NCBI RefSeq assembly: GCF_051622035.1 | Contig: NC_135360.1 | Span: 33,621,206 to 33,685,205 of the forward strand | Length of the DNA: 64,000 bases | Direction: 5' to 3' | Source of the DNA: Arctopsyche grandis | Lineage: Eukaryota > Arthropoda > Insecta > Trichoptera > Hydropsychidae | Shown: positions 24,051-36,455 of the stretch, one piece after another | Layout of the letters: each line of letters opens with the position of its first letter | Position numbering within the stretch: the first letter of the stretch is position 1 | Position numbers and translations under genes: made by a program | Notes under the pieces: model-generated | The model's input: the letters and a program-made list of their open reading frames with translations, nothing else | The model's database searches: none | Told to the model about the DNA's origin: nothing

Positions 24051-24410
24051 GGAAACTCACGCAAGACAAAAGTTCTAATTCTAGTTCACTGTATATATGC
24101 ATATACATATGTATGTACACTATATATGTATGTAGATTAAATATATGATTTCGAAAGAGACTTTGTATGTCCGTTAGGTTCGTGGAAAAATACAAATGAT
24201 TATTCAAATAAATTTAAATAAAACAAAACTATAAAGACATTCACACAAGGATTATACTGGTTTATAAAAGGATTATACTACGAATAAAAATAAAATGAGA
24301 GGGTTGAAAGTATTCAGACTTGATAAATGTAAAATGAAACGGCAAGACTTACTTGGTTGACGGAAGCAGTTATTCTGGAAAGTCTTCTAAAAACAAAACA
24401 ACGATGACTA
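24051..24410. other. AT-rich filler with a Helitron 5'-end fragment
   Basis: TTTCGAAAGAGACTTTGTAT at about 24150 matches the 5' end of the Helitron at 16511. ACATATGTATGTA microsatellite runs surround it. No gene was seen. Confidence 0.4.
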
Positions 24411-24415
24411 TGTCT

Positions 24416-24900
24416 TGAAAAGATCCTTCGTCTTCTATCAACCACGCAATTATAATACTTGTTTTTTATTCAATTATTACAACATAAATATATTTTTACT
24501 ATTGTGAAAACATGTTTTTATTCGCGGTAGAATTAACCACATCCCAGCGATAGTTGCATTTTATGAAAAGATAGCGATCGTGAAAAGATCCTTCGTCTTC
24601 TATCAACCACGCAATTATAATACTTGTTTTTTATTCAATTATTACAACATAAATATAATATATTTTTACTATTGTGAAAACATGTTTTTATTCGCGGTAG
24701 AATTAACCACATCCCAGCGATAGTTGCATTTTATGAAAAGATAGCGATCGTGAAAAGATCCTTCGTCTTCTATCAAACCCGCAATATGTAGATAAGAAGA
24801 AAAATAACACGTTACATTGAAATATTATTACGTAAACAGACTTTTATTATAATGAAAACATGTTTTTATTTGCGGTAGAAAATAACAGAATCCACGCAAA
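24416..24900. repeat. Tandem repeat, 165-170-bp unit, nearly three copies
   Basis: AGATCCTTCGTCTTCTATCA marks unit starts at 24421, 24586 and 24756. The first two units are nearly identical; the third diverges after about 25 bp, although CATGTTTTTATTTGCGGTAG returns near its end. Units hold no open frame. Confidence 0.85.
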
Positions 24901-24949
24901 AAAAAAAACATTAATCTATTAACTGCCAACTAACATTTAAGGATGTGGC

Positions 24950-25065
24950 TATTTGTATATACAGTATCGACGAATTATTGACTATTTGTACATACAGTAT
25001 CAACGAATTATTGACTATTTGTACATACAGTATCGACGAATTATTGGCTATTTGTACATAAAAGC
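24950..25065. repeat. Tandem repeat, 33-bp unit, about 3.5 copies
   Basis: Units contain CAGTATCGACGAATTATTG and CTATTTGTACATA. They run directly into the head of the SINE at 25068. There are no unique spacers, so this is not a CRISPR-like array. Confidence 0.85.
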
Positions 25066-25067
25066 CA

Positions 25068-25515
25068 GCAGTTTGGCTTAATGGTAGCGTATATATTTAG
25101 CACCACTACGATCACTAGTTTGATTCGCCAATAAACTGCTGGTTAGATTTGGGGGTTTCGTGACTCCAAATCGATCGTTGTTGAAACGGTTCCTGAAAAT
25201 TGGTAATAGATCATTTCCTATTGTCACAAAAATCTATGTGTATAATTTGTAGAAATTATGCACGGAAATCTGAAATCTATAATTTTGTGTTTATTATGTG
25301 TATATAATTGTAAAAATAATTGTGCACAAAAAATGAACCATACAATGTCTCTATGATTATTATTTCTGTACTTAATTAATTATTGTATTCTATGTATTCT
25401 GATTGTATTCTACATATGTATTATTGTATTCTGACCGTTCTTGTACACTCATCGCATTGGAGCGATCTGTAATGACGAGTGTACATTGATTGATTGTAAT
25501 AAAAAAAAATAAAGT
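25068..25515 (+). mobile_element. tRNA-derived SINE, forward copy
   Basis: The head has an A-box-like TGGCTTAATGGTAGCG and a B-box-like GTTTGATTCGC. It is followed by the family body (CTGGTTAGATTTGGGGGTTT, CAAATCGATCGTT) and an A-rich end near 25500. Three reverse copies occur at 45860, 54965 and 55875. The tRNA-like part has no clean cloverleaf, so it is not a tRNA gene. Confidence 0.7.
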
Positions 25516-25984
25516 ACATGTACTGAGTACTTTATGTAAACTGTCTTTTATGAAAAAAATAAACTTGATTTATCATTGTAATATTTGATTTCTAAATTTA
25601 CTCATGTTTAGGTTAAATTAAGGAGAGGGCCGATGTGTAAAAATATGCAATACATTTTTTGCACACGTACATATGTAGCTGATGGGTAAAAGGTTGAGAT
25701 ACGCTTATCTGTTGCGGTAAACAACACCAAACGAAAGGAACTTGATATGCGACAACAGTCATCGCTGTGATTCTATCGAGCAGGTACATATTTACACATA
25801 TATACATCTCACTATATTATTTTTGTGTTTATTAAAATTATGTATATGTATACGAATTATATGTATACGAATTATATGTATACGTATACCGTTACGATAC
25901 GAAATTATATGAATCCGGCGCTTATGTACATATAAAGTCTCTTTCGAAATTATACATTAGACTAGTGGTTTTACCCGGCTACCG
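25516..25984. other. AT-rich region with reversed Helitron ends
   Basis: At 25938-25985, read on the minus strand, GCCGGGTAAAACCACTAG is followed directly by TCTAATGTATAATTTCG and AAAGAGACTTTATATG. This is the 3' end of one Helitron-type element joined to the 5' end of another. No gene is supported; a 64-codon frame at 25613-25807 is chance. Confidence 0.45.
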
Positions 25985-26407
25985 ATTTAAAATTCAGCAC
26001 ACTTCCAAGTAACCCTTTTAAGCGAAAACAAAAAATAGTGTGGTCAGAACACTATCCCAATTAACATGTTTCAATAGAAAATAGTCAATATAAAATAGTA
26101 TTAACAGTGGAAAAAAATCCCAAATGACAATACGTACTTTTGACTTTTGATTTGAACTGGACGACTACTTAGAGAGATTTCAAAGTTGAAAAGTACTACA
26201 AATGAAAGATAAAATATCCAAATATAGATTCCAATAATCATTTTGAACAGGTAATTGACAGATTTTGAGACATAGACCGAACAATACGAAGATATAGAAA
26301 AATCGAGCGATTTAAACAACACATATATCCATGAATCTCGAGCAAATCAACATTTGTAATTACCAGATTCGTGTTAACTGGGTATAGATTTATAGGAAAA
26401 GTCATAT
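25985..26407 (-). repeat. Dispersed repeat family A, copy 2
   Basis: Reverse-oriented copy of the unit at 20398-20870. Its distal end is cut at about 26407, inside CATATCTCG, where LINE coding sequence begins. The LINE therefore either inserted in, or lost its 5' part against, this repeat. Confidence 0.75.
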
Positions 26408-29400
26408 CTCGTGTTGAACAGTGTAATTATGTCATCATCAACACAAACAATTCCATCGAACAAATATTTATATCAACCAAAATTTTCAATGTAAAGTGCA
26501 TATTCGGTTGTGTTTACATCCCTCCATCCTCTGACATTAGTGTATATAATAATTTTATAAATAATATTGAAACAATCAGATTAAAATATCCTGATTCAAA
26601 ATTCTTAATAACTGGTGATTTTAATCTACCAAATTTGGACTGGCAAAACCTTGAAATGAATGAAAATTCTCCAATTCATCAAGAAATTATAAATTTATCT
26701 TTAAATTTAGGTCTTAAACAATTTAATACTATTTCCAACTTGAATGATCGTGTCTTAGATTTAGTTTTTTCCAATTTCAAAAACACTAACGTTATGAAAT
26801 CTCATGATGTTCTATCTCCAGTGGATGGCCATCATCCACCCCTAGATATTATTATTACTTTAAATAAATCTACTAATCTACCTTTAATTCAGCAAAATAT
26901 TTTTGATTTTCACAGAGCCGATTATAACGAAATCATGAACCAATTAAATGTCACTAATTGGTCGTTCTTAAACGATAACATTAACTTTGAATCAAAAGTC
27001 ATTATGCTGAATGAATTATTAATCTCTTGTATATACAACCATGTTCCTCAATATAAAAATAAGTTGCATTTTTTTCCAAAATGGTTTAGTCCCGAATTAA
27101 AAAACCTAATACATAAAAAAAAGTGTGCACAATTTATTCAAAATTTATAACTCTACACACATATATATTGAATTCAAAAAACTAAGAGCTTTGTGTAAAC
27201 TACATGTATCCAAATGTTTTAAACTTTATATTAAAAAAACAGAATCATTCATTGATTCAAATTCCAAATATTTTTGGTCATTTACTAAAGAATTAAACAA
27301 CAATAAAACATATATACCAGAAAACATTCAACTTAACGGTAAATTTGTTGACAATACTAATGATTCAGTCAATCTTTTTGCTGATTTTTTCAAATCGATC
27401 TATGTCAAAAACAACAACAATAATTCTAATTATAGCATTGTAAATAATAATGTCCTGATTTCACCTTTACTATCTATAAATATATCTGCCTTACAAAATA
27501 AATTCCTTAGATATATCTAAATCTGCGGGTCCTGACAACATACCCCCAATTTTTATCAAGAATTGTGCCAATGTATTAACTTATCCTCTTTTTAATCTCT
27601 TTAATCAATCTATTTCCACTGGTATATTTCCCAATTCTTGGAAGTCTGGCTATTTAATGCCTCTTCATAAAAATGGGGATAAACATACTGTAATGAACTA
27701 TAGACCCTTTTGTCAACTATCAACTATTCCAAAACTTTTTGAAAGTTTAGTATTAGACGAATTTATTCCTTTCATTAATAACATTATTATTCCACAACAA
27801 CATGGTTTTACTTCTGGTAGATCTACCTTATCCAATTTATTATTATATGAAAATTTTATTTCTAGTGCCTTATCTGTTAAATTGCAAGTTGACTCAATTT
27901 ACACTGATTTCAGTAAAGCATTTGACAAAGTTGATATTGAGATTTTATTATATAAACTAAACAGTATCGGAATCAGCGGTGTATTACTAAACTGGTTTCG
28001 GAGCTATTTGTCCAATAGATCATTATTAGTTAAAATCGGCCATTCTAAATCTTACTCCTTTAATCCAACTAGTGGCGTTCCCCAAGGATCTCACATGGGA
28101 CCAGTCCTATTCAATATTTTTATAAATGATATTATAAATATATTTAATGATGTTAAAGTGCTCTTATTTGCAGACGATTTAAAAATATTTAAATGTATAA
28201 AAGACACTAACGATTGTGCTACTTTACAAACTAATTTAAACTCATTAAACGATTGGTGTTCTTTTAATAAATTATATTTAAACATTAAGAAGTGTTCTGT
28301 TGTCAGGTTCAGTAGGTCAAATAACAAAATTATTTATAATTATCATATAAATAATGAATCATTACCATCATCATCGCTAATTAAAGATCTAGGAGTTATT
28401 TTTGACGACAAATTAACTTTTAATTCTCATATAAATTTTATCACAAAAAATGCCATCAAAACACTTGGTTTCTTAATAAGAAATAGTACTCACTTCAAAA
28501 ATGTAAATACGTTTAAAATTTTATGCACCACTCTGGTTAGAAACCAATTAGAGTACAATTCTACCATTTGGTCTCCTTATTTAATGAAACAAATTAATAT
28601 AATAGAGTCAGTGCAAATAAAGTTCATTAGATTCATCAAATTTAAATTTTTTAAAAGTCATAATCATTATGTCAGTTACATTATTATTTATAGGAAACTT
28701 AATTTGCTAAAATTATATGACTGAAATTATAAGACATTAAGACACAGAACTGAATTAACGATATTTCAGTTCTGTGTGGTCTTCTTAATGGCACTATTAA
28801 ATGCTCTGACTTGGTGAGTTTAGTGTGCTTCCATGTGCCGGGTAGATCAATTAGATGTAACCAGTGGCGGACTGGCCATACAAGCTAACATGCCCGATGG
28901 CACGTGGGCCCCACGATCTGTTAGAAAATAGGGGCCCTCAGTAAAGTTAAATAGCTTTTTCACTATTTCATTTTACGTGTGTAAAAATGTACAGGATATT
29001 GCACTTCGGGACCTAAAGTTTGGGTATTTCAACAAAAGAAACTTCTTACGATATACAAAAGCAACTAATACCTGCTTTAATAGCCCAAGGATCGGTTAAC
29101 TTTTTTTATTAGGCTCGAAATGTAAGTTTCAACATTTGTGTGGGCCCTTTTGTCAAGCCCATTTCCAACCTCAAGATTATGTATATACCTATTAACCTAC
29201 ATATGTAACAAATACCTACTGAAATAAAAATGGGAATATACAAATTTCCGTGAATAAAATAAAGTAAATTTCATAAAACAATTTTGATACTCATCATCAA
29301 CCAGCGATTTAAATTTACTTCATACTTTAAAAATAACATTTGATTATACTTCGACAATATAGTAAGATTTAAATACACAATTTTAAATAGTTTCCGAATA

Positions 29401-29997
29401 TAAAATTTATTCCTAATCTTGCCCCCTCCTCAAAAGCCCGAGTTTTGATTAATATTAATCGAAAATATTATGCATTGTTTTCTACCGAAAGTAAAAGCCG
29501 CTTTTGTGCCACATTATTTTATGATGCATTCTATTTACCTAGGACAAGGGTTAAAACGAAATATACAATGTAATTTATAGATCTATTTTGCTTTTGCCAT
29601 TTTTATTGCACCTAAATTGAAAACGAAACTCTTTAAAGCGACTTTTACCCACGATCTTTCGAAAGAAACCAGTTAAAACCGTTGAAAATCTATTCCAAAG
29701 ATCTGTCGGTAACTTTGTACGATTCTCCGGCAAACCTTTTTATTTTATTGGCTAAATACGACTTCGAAAATTTCAATATTATCCTTTTATTTTCTTCGAA
29801 GTGGCATAATCCAAAACATATGTTTTCTTTTTTACACATTTAAAGCAACTTAATATCGTACAATTTACTTTAGTTGTGTTTCGAACTAGTACTATTCAAC
29901 ATCTAGTACAGCAGACAAGGCATAATTACAAAGTGTTTGTGAGAGCGGAAACATTCAGAATTTTATATTATTTTATAAAATTCACATTGATTTAAGG

Positions 29998-32900
29998 TAA
30001 GTGATTTTTTTAATTTTTTCATTGTTTAATTTTGTTTGTTTTGCATAGAAAACCAAATTACGGAATACAATAAAATCTCTCAAGGGTAAAAAAAACTATC
30101 GATAACAATAAAAAAAGGAGTTTGATGTTGGAAATTTAGACAGCTTTAAAAAAAGTACTAAAACTTTAGATATACCTATATTATATAACACATTAACTTG
30201 CTGTGTCGTCGACAGCCACTGAAAAAGTGTTCTTAAATTCGCTCAAGTATGAGTTTTGATCTATTTAATGCGTTGATATTTTAAAATTTAAACAACATTT
30301 TTCGTGTTAATGAATTTCAATTTCTCCCTCGCACTCATACGCGACAACGTTTTAGCGGATGTTTGTTTTAATTCGATTGAAATTCACGTACCGCTCGAAT
30401 TATTACGTTTAGATAAAAAAAATATATTGAGAAAAAAAAACCAATCCCTATAAACGTGTTGAAATAAAAAAAACTGTCCAAATGAACCCATAACAGCACG
30501 GGGAAAAGTTGTGTAAAAATATGTATTTTTGACTTTAGAAATTCGCTAGAAAATTAAGTATTTTAAAGCATAAAAATATTACAATCAATAGAAAAAATAT
30601 CTAGTACAGGGTTTATTATAAGAACTTTTTAATTCTTCGTATTGATAAGGATTTTCGTTCAGTTACAATTATTTTTTTAATTGATGTTAATTATAAATGC
30701 TTTTATATGTAAAATAATCAATGGTACTATACAATATTATGTTTTTGTAGTTAATATATGTATGTTCAATTCATCATCCAAGACGGTTTTATTTTGAATT
30801 ATTGTATCTAGATGTAAATAGAATACAATAAAATCTATGTTCGCAAAGTTTTTCCAATATATATACATATGTAGGTTCAGGATGTGAATGATTCCAAATG
30901 ATAAGCGTGGATGCGGTTAAATACGCTTTATTTTTACATACCTCCTTTACGTTTTTACGTGTATCGTCGAGCGACCCCAAAGGGGAAGTGTTGCACAACC
31001 CACGCTATGCCTCAAATTTTTTTGTGAATATGAAAAATTGTAATGCTTGAATAAATTCTCCGCAGTGGAATCGAATATCGTGGCAAGTGTTGTTAACTGA
31101 CATTTATTTGGTCAACTTACTAGAGAAAAGCAAATTTAATAAAAAAAAACATTGCCTTCACGATAGTAATTTTTAGTAATATTTTATCGATCAATACTTT
31201 AACTTAATTTGAAAAAAATTTAACTGTTATGTTTTCTCTACGATATGCTATTTCAACTGCAAAGTTTAATTATTTATCGATTTTTGGACATAATCTCAAT
31301 TCGATTTCAAAGGCAAATCGTATCCGGTGAAATTGAGCCGGAGATCGAATTTTAATTTTAGTTTTTTTGATAATTCTTTATATTGAAAATTTATTTGCCG
31401 CATTTTTTCGATTTAAGTTTCTATTTAGTTAATGAACTATTTCCTCACGTCACATTTGTAATACATTTTTGCAATATTTTTAGGGAAAAGAAAGGAAATA
31501 TTTATTGTAATATTTATAAACTCAATAAACTGAAAATAGAAAGCGATTAAGTAAGTCTGCTTCTCTTAATATTGGGTATCCTACCCAATACGATTTAATT
31601 TTAAGATTTCACCAAAGCACTATAAAAAATCTCAAAATAATAAAATGAGAAGAAAAATTATATACATACATACATATATACATTTATTTAAAAACTGCAC
31701 TCTCTAAGAATGAATCCAAAAGCGGGCCAGGCTTTAGATGTGTAGTGGGAAGTCCAGTATGTATGTAGATAAGTCGTGAAGTGATAAATCCAAGGACGGC
31801 CAGGTCGTAGTTATTATGTATACGTAGCAGTTGGTTCAATAGTTAGGAGTCGAAAATTAATAAATAAAAAAACAGATCGGATGAAATTTGATCAGATAAT
31901 GGATGAATGTCTCCAACGAAAGTTGAAGTAAGACTAAATGTACTTTACCTATCATATCTCGTAAAAAACGAAATTGTGGTTTTTCCTTTATTTCGAAAAG
32001 GTAGCGAAAAGTCCACTTTTGCTAAAACGTATTTTTACTAATCATTTTTGTCTTCCGGTGCATAAATATGAAACTTGCTAAAATTGTTATTTTGACATGG
32101 GTATTATTGTCAATTGCAAGATCATCTATTCATAACATAAATTTTTCTATAGACATGACAATTAAATAATAATTATAGTTAATTGTTGATTGTTCGCTGC
32201 GTAAAAAAATGTATTACATGATGTTTTCCAGGTATCGAGACACCCTTATTGTGTAAGCAGGTAAATCGATGCAAATGTTGGCCATTTAAAAATAAACTGA
32301 TAGCATCATAGTAGGATCATCCATAATACATTTTGGTATATTCCCTTTTTTTTTAAAGTTTGGTAAAACCCATGGGGAATATAAAATTACATTTAGAGGC
32401 ATTTACAATTAGCATCAGTTAAAAAAATAATTGTAACCATATGAAATCCTTAATCCCGAAAACCAAACAATTAAAGGGATAGGCTCGTTATATTCATTGA
32501 ATTCGTTTCAAATATTGGTAACTTTTGCATATAAAATTATGTAGTTCTTTGATTCAGATACGAGGTGTTCGATTGAACATCATTTATAATCTTCTTACTA
32601 TACCATAATAATTTAAATATTTAAAAGTCAATTGACAACACCTGCCATGGTAGTCGATTTAATTGTGGATTCAATCGTTTTATAATAGTCTTGGATGATG
32701 AATTGAACATATATTAACTACAAAAACATAATATTATATAGTCCCGTTGATTACAATGTTCGACAAATGACGACTTTTTTTTGGTTCAGAGACGAGATAT
32801 GAGTTTTCTTATAGATCTATGCCCAATGAACACGAATCTGGTAATAAAAAATGTTGATTGGCTAGAGATTCGGAGATATATGTGTTTTTTAAATCACGCG

Positions 32901-33601
32901 ATTTTTCTATATCTTGGTGTTGTTCGGTCGATGTCTCAAAATCTGTCAATTTCCTGTTCAAAATGATTTAAAATTCAGCACACTTCCGATTAACCCTTTT
33001 AAACGAAAAAAAAAATAGTGTGGCCAGAACACTATCTCAATAAACATGTTTCAATAGAAAATACTCAATATAAAATAGTATTAACAATGGGAAAAAATCC
33101 CAAATGAAAATACGTACTTTTGACTTTTGATTTGAACTGGACGACTATTTAGAGAGATTTGAAAGCTGAAAAGTACTACAAATGAAAGATAAAATACCCG
33201 ACTATAGATTCCAATATTCATTTTGAACAGTAAATTGACAGATTTTGAGACATCGACCGAACAACACCAAGATATAGAAAAATCGCGCGATTTAAAAAAC
33301 ACATATACATATGTATGTATCTCCGAATCTCGGGCCAACCAACATTTTTTATTACCAGATTCGGGTTAACTGTAAATATATCTATAAGAAAATTCATATC
33401 TGGTCTCTGAACCATTTTTCGTGTAGAGCAGTGTTATTTTACATATAAAGAATTTGTAATTAGCATCGATTAAAAATATAATTATAATTGAATGAAAATC
33501 CTTATTAATACGAAGAATTAAAAAAATCGTATAATAAACCATGTAAAAACAAAAAGAGAAGAAACTGCTTTGCAAAAATATAAATCGGTTTTGATTTTCA
33601 G
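29998..33601 (+). other. Probable 5' UTR intron of the hAT transposase gene
   Basis: A strong donor (GATTTAAG|GTAAGT) and a good acceptor 20 bases before the transposase ATG define a 3.6-kb non-coding interval. It holds only short chance frames, AT-rich sequence, and the family A foldback at 32759-33425. The exon upstream (ending 29997) would be non-coding. Confidence 0.45.
32759..33425. repeat. Two family A repeat copies in inverted orientation
   Basis: A forward partial copy (32759-32967, ending CTGTTCAAAATGA) is followed at once by a nearly full reverse copy (32968-33425). About 190 bp of each can pair to form a stem around a 270-bp loop. Both lie inside the hAT element's presumed 5' UTR intron. 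Confidence 0.75.
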
Positions 33602-33620
33602 ATATATTACCCCTATTAAC

Positions 33621-36455
33621 ATGGAAAAGAGAAGGTATAAATCTGGATCACTAAAACGCAAAGAACGCCAAGAAACAAAAAAACAGAAGTCAGCCAAGTA
33701 TTGCAGATCTATTACAGATTTTATAGTACCACAACCACTTCCCGCATCAATGTCCAGTTGCGCAACAAATAATCAAGAAACAAGAAACAATACTCATGGC
33801 GATGATGTATTGACAAGTGAGTTGCAAGAACAAGAAAGAAATTCTTTGGATATAGAGACAAGAATAAGTGCATCCTATATTAATCAACCCAGGCCCAGTA
33901 CTTCAGGCTTCATTATTCCGGTATCTGTACAGACTATATTTCCTATAGTTGCAACATCCGCGCATATACCTATAGTTTCAACTAGTGACAAGGAATTAGA
34001 TATTACTTCAGACATAAATTCTGAGGCACATGATGTTATTGAACCTACACAAGAAAAAAAATGTACTACTGGAATATTTCAATATCCATCGCGAGACAAT
34101 CTGAAACAATTTTTTGCTGAACATCCATTTCAGCCTGTAAGTGATCTACCATTTGATGCTCGATTATATGAGAGAAACACTATGAATGATTCAGTCCCAA
34201 GAAATTGGCTAACATATAACATAGAAAATAAGTGCTTATATTGTTCATATTGCTTAGCGTTTGAGTGTCCCAAATCGGATTCATCATCATTTGTACATGG
34301 CTTTAGTGACTACAGACGTATTAGCCAGAACTTGGCTGTGCACGAATCGACAACAACCCATGTGCGAAATGTTCATCAATATATCAGTGTGGTTAATAAT
34401 GGAACATTAGATAATTTTTTTGCGTCATCATTAATTCAAAAGAAAGAAAAGGTACTAAAGCAAAGAAGTATTGTCATGAGGATTATAGACATCATAAAGA
34501 TGTTAGGCAAGCAAGCAGTTTCTTTTCGAAGTCACAGAAATGAATCGGCCTATACTCTGGATGATGAAGCTTCGAATCATGGTAATTTTTTGGCTTCAGT
34601 GCAGTTGATGGCAAAATATGACACCATTATAGCAGCTCACGTTTCTGCAGTGCAAAAAAAGTCATATCAAAGAATGAAACGACTTAAGCACCAAGGAAAG
34701 GCGGGAAATAAAGGCCGTGGTGGACTAATTACCTACTTGAGCAAAACAACTGTTAATAGGTTAATCCATATTATGAAAACTATGATTCAAGAAAGAATTA
34801 GTCATGAAGTTTTTGAAGCAAAATATTATTCTATCCAGGTTGATTCAACACAGGATAATACAATCATCGATCAATTTAGCATCATTATTCGGTATGTGCA
34901 TAAAAGCATTGTCTATGAGCGCCTACTTTCAATTGTGCCGTGTAATGATGGTACAGGACAGGGACTTTTTAATTTATTGACTGAAAAGTTGCAACATCTT
35001 AATATTGACCCTAAAAATTGTATATCTGATAGCACCGATGGTGCTGCAAGCTACCATGGAGAGTATAATGGTTTGCAGAGTAAACTTGCTAACATGGCAG
35101 ATCAACATGTTCATATATGGTGTTATGCCCATGTCTTAAATTTGGTAGTAACTGAAACCACAAAATGTTGTGTGTCTGCAGTTTCTTTTTTTAATTTGCT
35201 TCAAAATTTAGCAACTTTTATAAATGGATCATATAAGAGAATGTCTGTGTGGATAGGAGTTGTTGAAAAACAACTGGGGCAAGAAAAGATGAAAAGATTA
35301 AAACTAATTGGTGAAACCAGGTGGTCGGGAAAATCTAATGCAGCAACAACAATATTTGGACATTTTAATGATCCCACTGCTAGTACTTTCGTAAATCTAC
35401 TTACATGCTTATCAATGATACAGGATTCAGACAAGTTTGATGCAAAAACGAAGCACGAAGCCACTTATTTACTCCAGAGTCTTCAAAAGTTTGAAACCAT
35501 ATTGACAGCATTTACTTACTTGTACATATTTGAAACCACAGCCCCCTTGTCTAGTTATTTACAAACAAATTGTTTAGATATGTTTACTGCATGGAGTTTG
35601 GTAGATACAGCAACAACAAAGTTGATGGAACAGAAAAGAACATTCCATAATGTTCACAGTAAGGCTTTCGAATTCGTAACAATATGTAATGATATGATTT
35701 CAATGATTAATATGGATGAAAATCAAACATTGGAAATTGATTCTATAGAAACAGCGTTGCCTGTTAAAAGACAAAGGAAGAAGAAAAGAATGGCAGATGA
35801 AGTAACTAATGATGAAGGAAATTCTTCGGATCCTCTGGCTGATTTTCGAATAACTGTATTTAACCTTATAATGGATCGCATTGTCCAATCGCTACAATCA
35901 CGATTTATACATCACAAGCAGTTGTATAAAGATTTATCTTGGTTGGACCCAGCTAATTTTAAAATTATTGCAGAAAAAGGCCTTGATGATATTGCATTGG
36001 ATGGTGTTGTGAAGTTCTTTCCACTAATCAAAAGAGGCAATGTAAAATTAGAATTGGTTTCATTTGCCTCAAATTTTGATATATTGAAGCTATTACTTCA
36101 AATTAGTGAGAGTGAGGATGACAGCAGCAGCTGTAAAACTTGCAGAACATGTCCATCGTGCGTTTTAAAAATTTTATCGTCGAACAGACTACACGACAAA
36201 GCGTATGATAACCTATATGAATTATACAAAATCGTCTCCACACTCTCAGTTACACAAGTGCAATGTGAGAGGACGTTTTCAAAATTAAAAATAATTAAGA
36301 ACAGACTGAGAAATACGTTGTCTGAAGAAAATTTAGAAAATTTTATGTTCCTTTCTATTGAGAAGCAAATGTTAGATGATTTGGATGCAGAAGAAATTAT
36401 TAACAGATATGCACAAGCGTCGAAAGGACTCAAACGTTTGCTAATATACTCTTAA
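33621..36455 (+). CDS. hAT transposase with TTF-type zinc finger (ZMYM1-like)
   Basis: The 944-aa frame starts at MEKRRYKSGSLKRKERQE, a basic and likely nuclear-targeting N-terminus, with an AG acceptor just upstream. A TTF-type zinc finger lies at about residues 195-250 (NWLTYNIENKCLYCSYCLAF, then HVRNVH). A DUF4371-like RNase-H core follows from about residue 300 to 540: YYSIQVDSTQD with a candidate catalytic Asp, CISDSTDGAASYHG, and the hAT mark CYAHVLNLVV. The C-terminal dimerisation block near 870-930 includes QVQCERTFSKLKIIKNRLRN, the equivalent of the family's A/C-E-R-x-F-S with the catalytic Glu. No stop or frameshift was seen. Proteins of this type are often annotated as zinc finger MYM-type 1 in insect genomes. 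It cuts and pastes the surrounding element. Confidence 0.9.
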   Translation: MEKRRYKSGSLKRKERQETKKQKSAKYCRSITDFIVPQPLPASMSSCATNNQETRNNTHGDDVLTSELQEQERNSLDIETRISASYINQPRPSTSGFIIPVSVQTIFPIVATSAHIPIVSTSDKELDITSDINSEAHDVIEPTQEKKCTTGIFQYPSRDNLKQFFAEHPFQPVSDLPFDARLYERNTMNDSVPRNWLTYNIENKCLYCSYCLAFECPKSDSSSFVHGFSDYRRISQNLAVHESTTTHVRNVHQYISVVNNGTLDNFFASSLIQKKEKVLKQRSIVMRIIDIIKMLGKQAVSFRSHRNESAYTLDDEASNHGNFLASVQLMAKYDTIIAAHVSAVQKKSYQRMKRLKHQGKAGNKGRGGLITYLSKTTVNRLIHIMKTMIQERISHEVFEAKYYSIQVDSTQDNTIIDQFSIIIRYVHKSIVYERLLSIVPCNDGTGQGLFNLLTEKLQHLNIDPKNCISDSTDGAASYHGEYNGLQSKLANMADQHVHIWCYAHVLNLVVTETTKCCVSAVSFFNLLQNLATFINGSYKRMSVWIGVVEKQLGQEKMKRLKLIGETRWSGKSNAATTIFGHFNDPTASTFVNLLTCLSMIQDSDKFDAKTKHEATYLLQSLQKFETILTAFTYLYIFETTAPLSSYLQTNCLDMFTAWSLVDTATTKLMEQKRTFHNVHSKAFEFVTICNDMISMINMDENQTLEIDSIETALPVKRQRKKKRMADEVTNDEGNSSDPLADFRITVFNLIMDRIVQSLQSRFIHHKQLYKDLSWLDPANFKIIAEKGLDDIALDGVVKFFPLIKRGNVKLELVSFASNFDILKLLLQISESEDDSSSCKTCRTCPSCVLKILSSNRLHDKAYDNLYELYKIVSTLSVTQVQCERTFSKLKIIKNRLRNTLSEENLENFMFLSIEKQMLDDLDAEEIINRYAQASKGLKRLLIYS

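Noticed and set aside
24950-25065. CRISPR-like array
   Set aside because: The 33-bp units are directly adjacent with no spacers, and the context is a eukaryotic nuclear genome.
25068-25140. tRNA gene
   Set aside because: A- and B-box-like words exist, but no clean cloverleaf or anticodon stem could be drawn, and the sequence recurs with a SINE body elsewhere.
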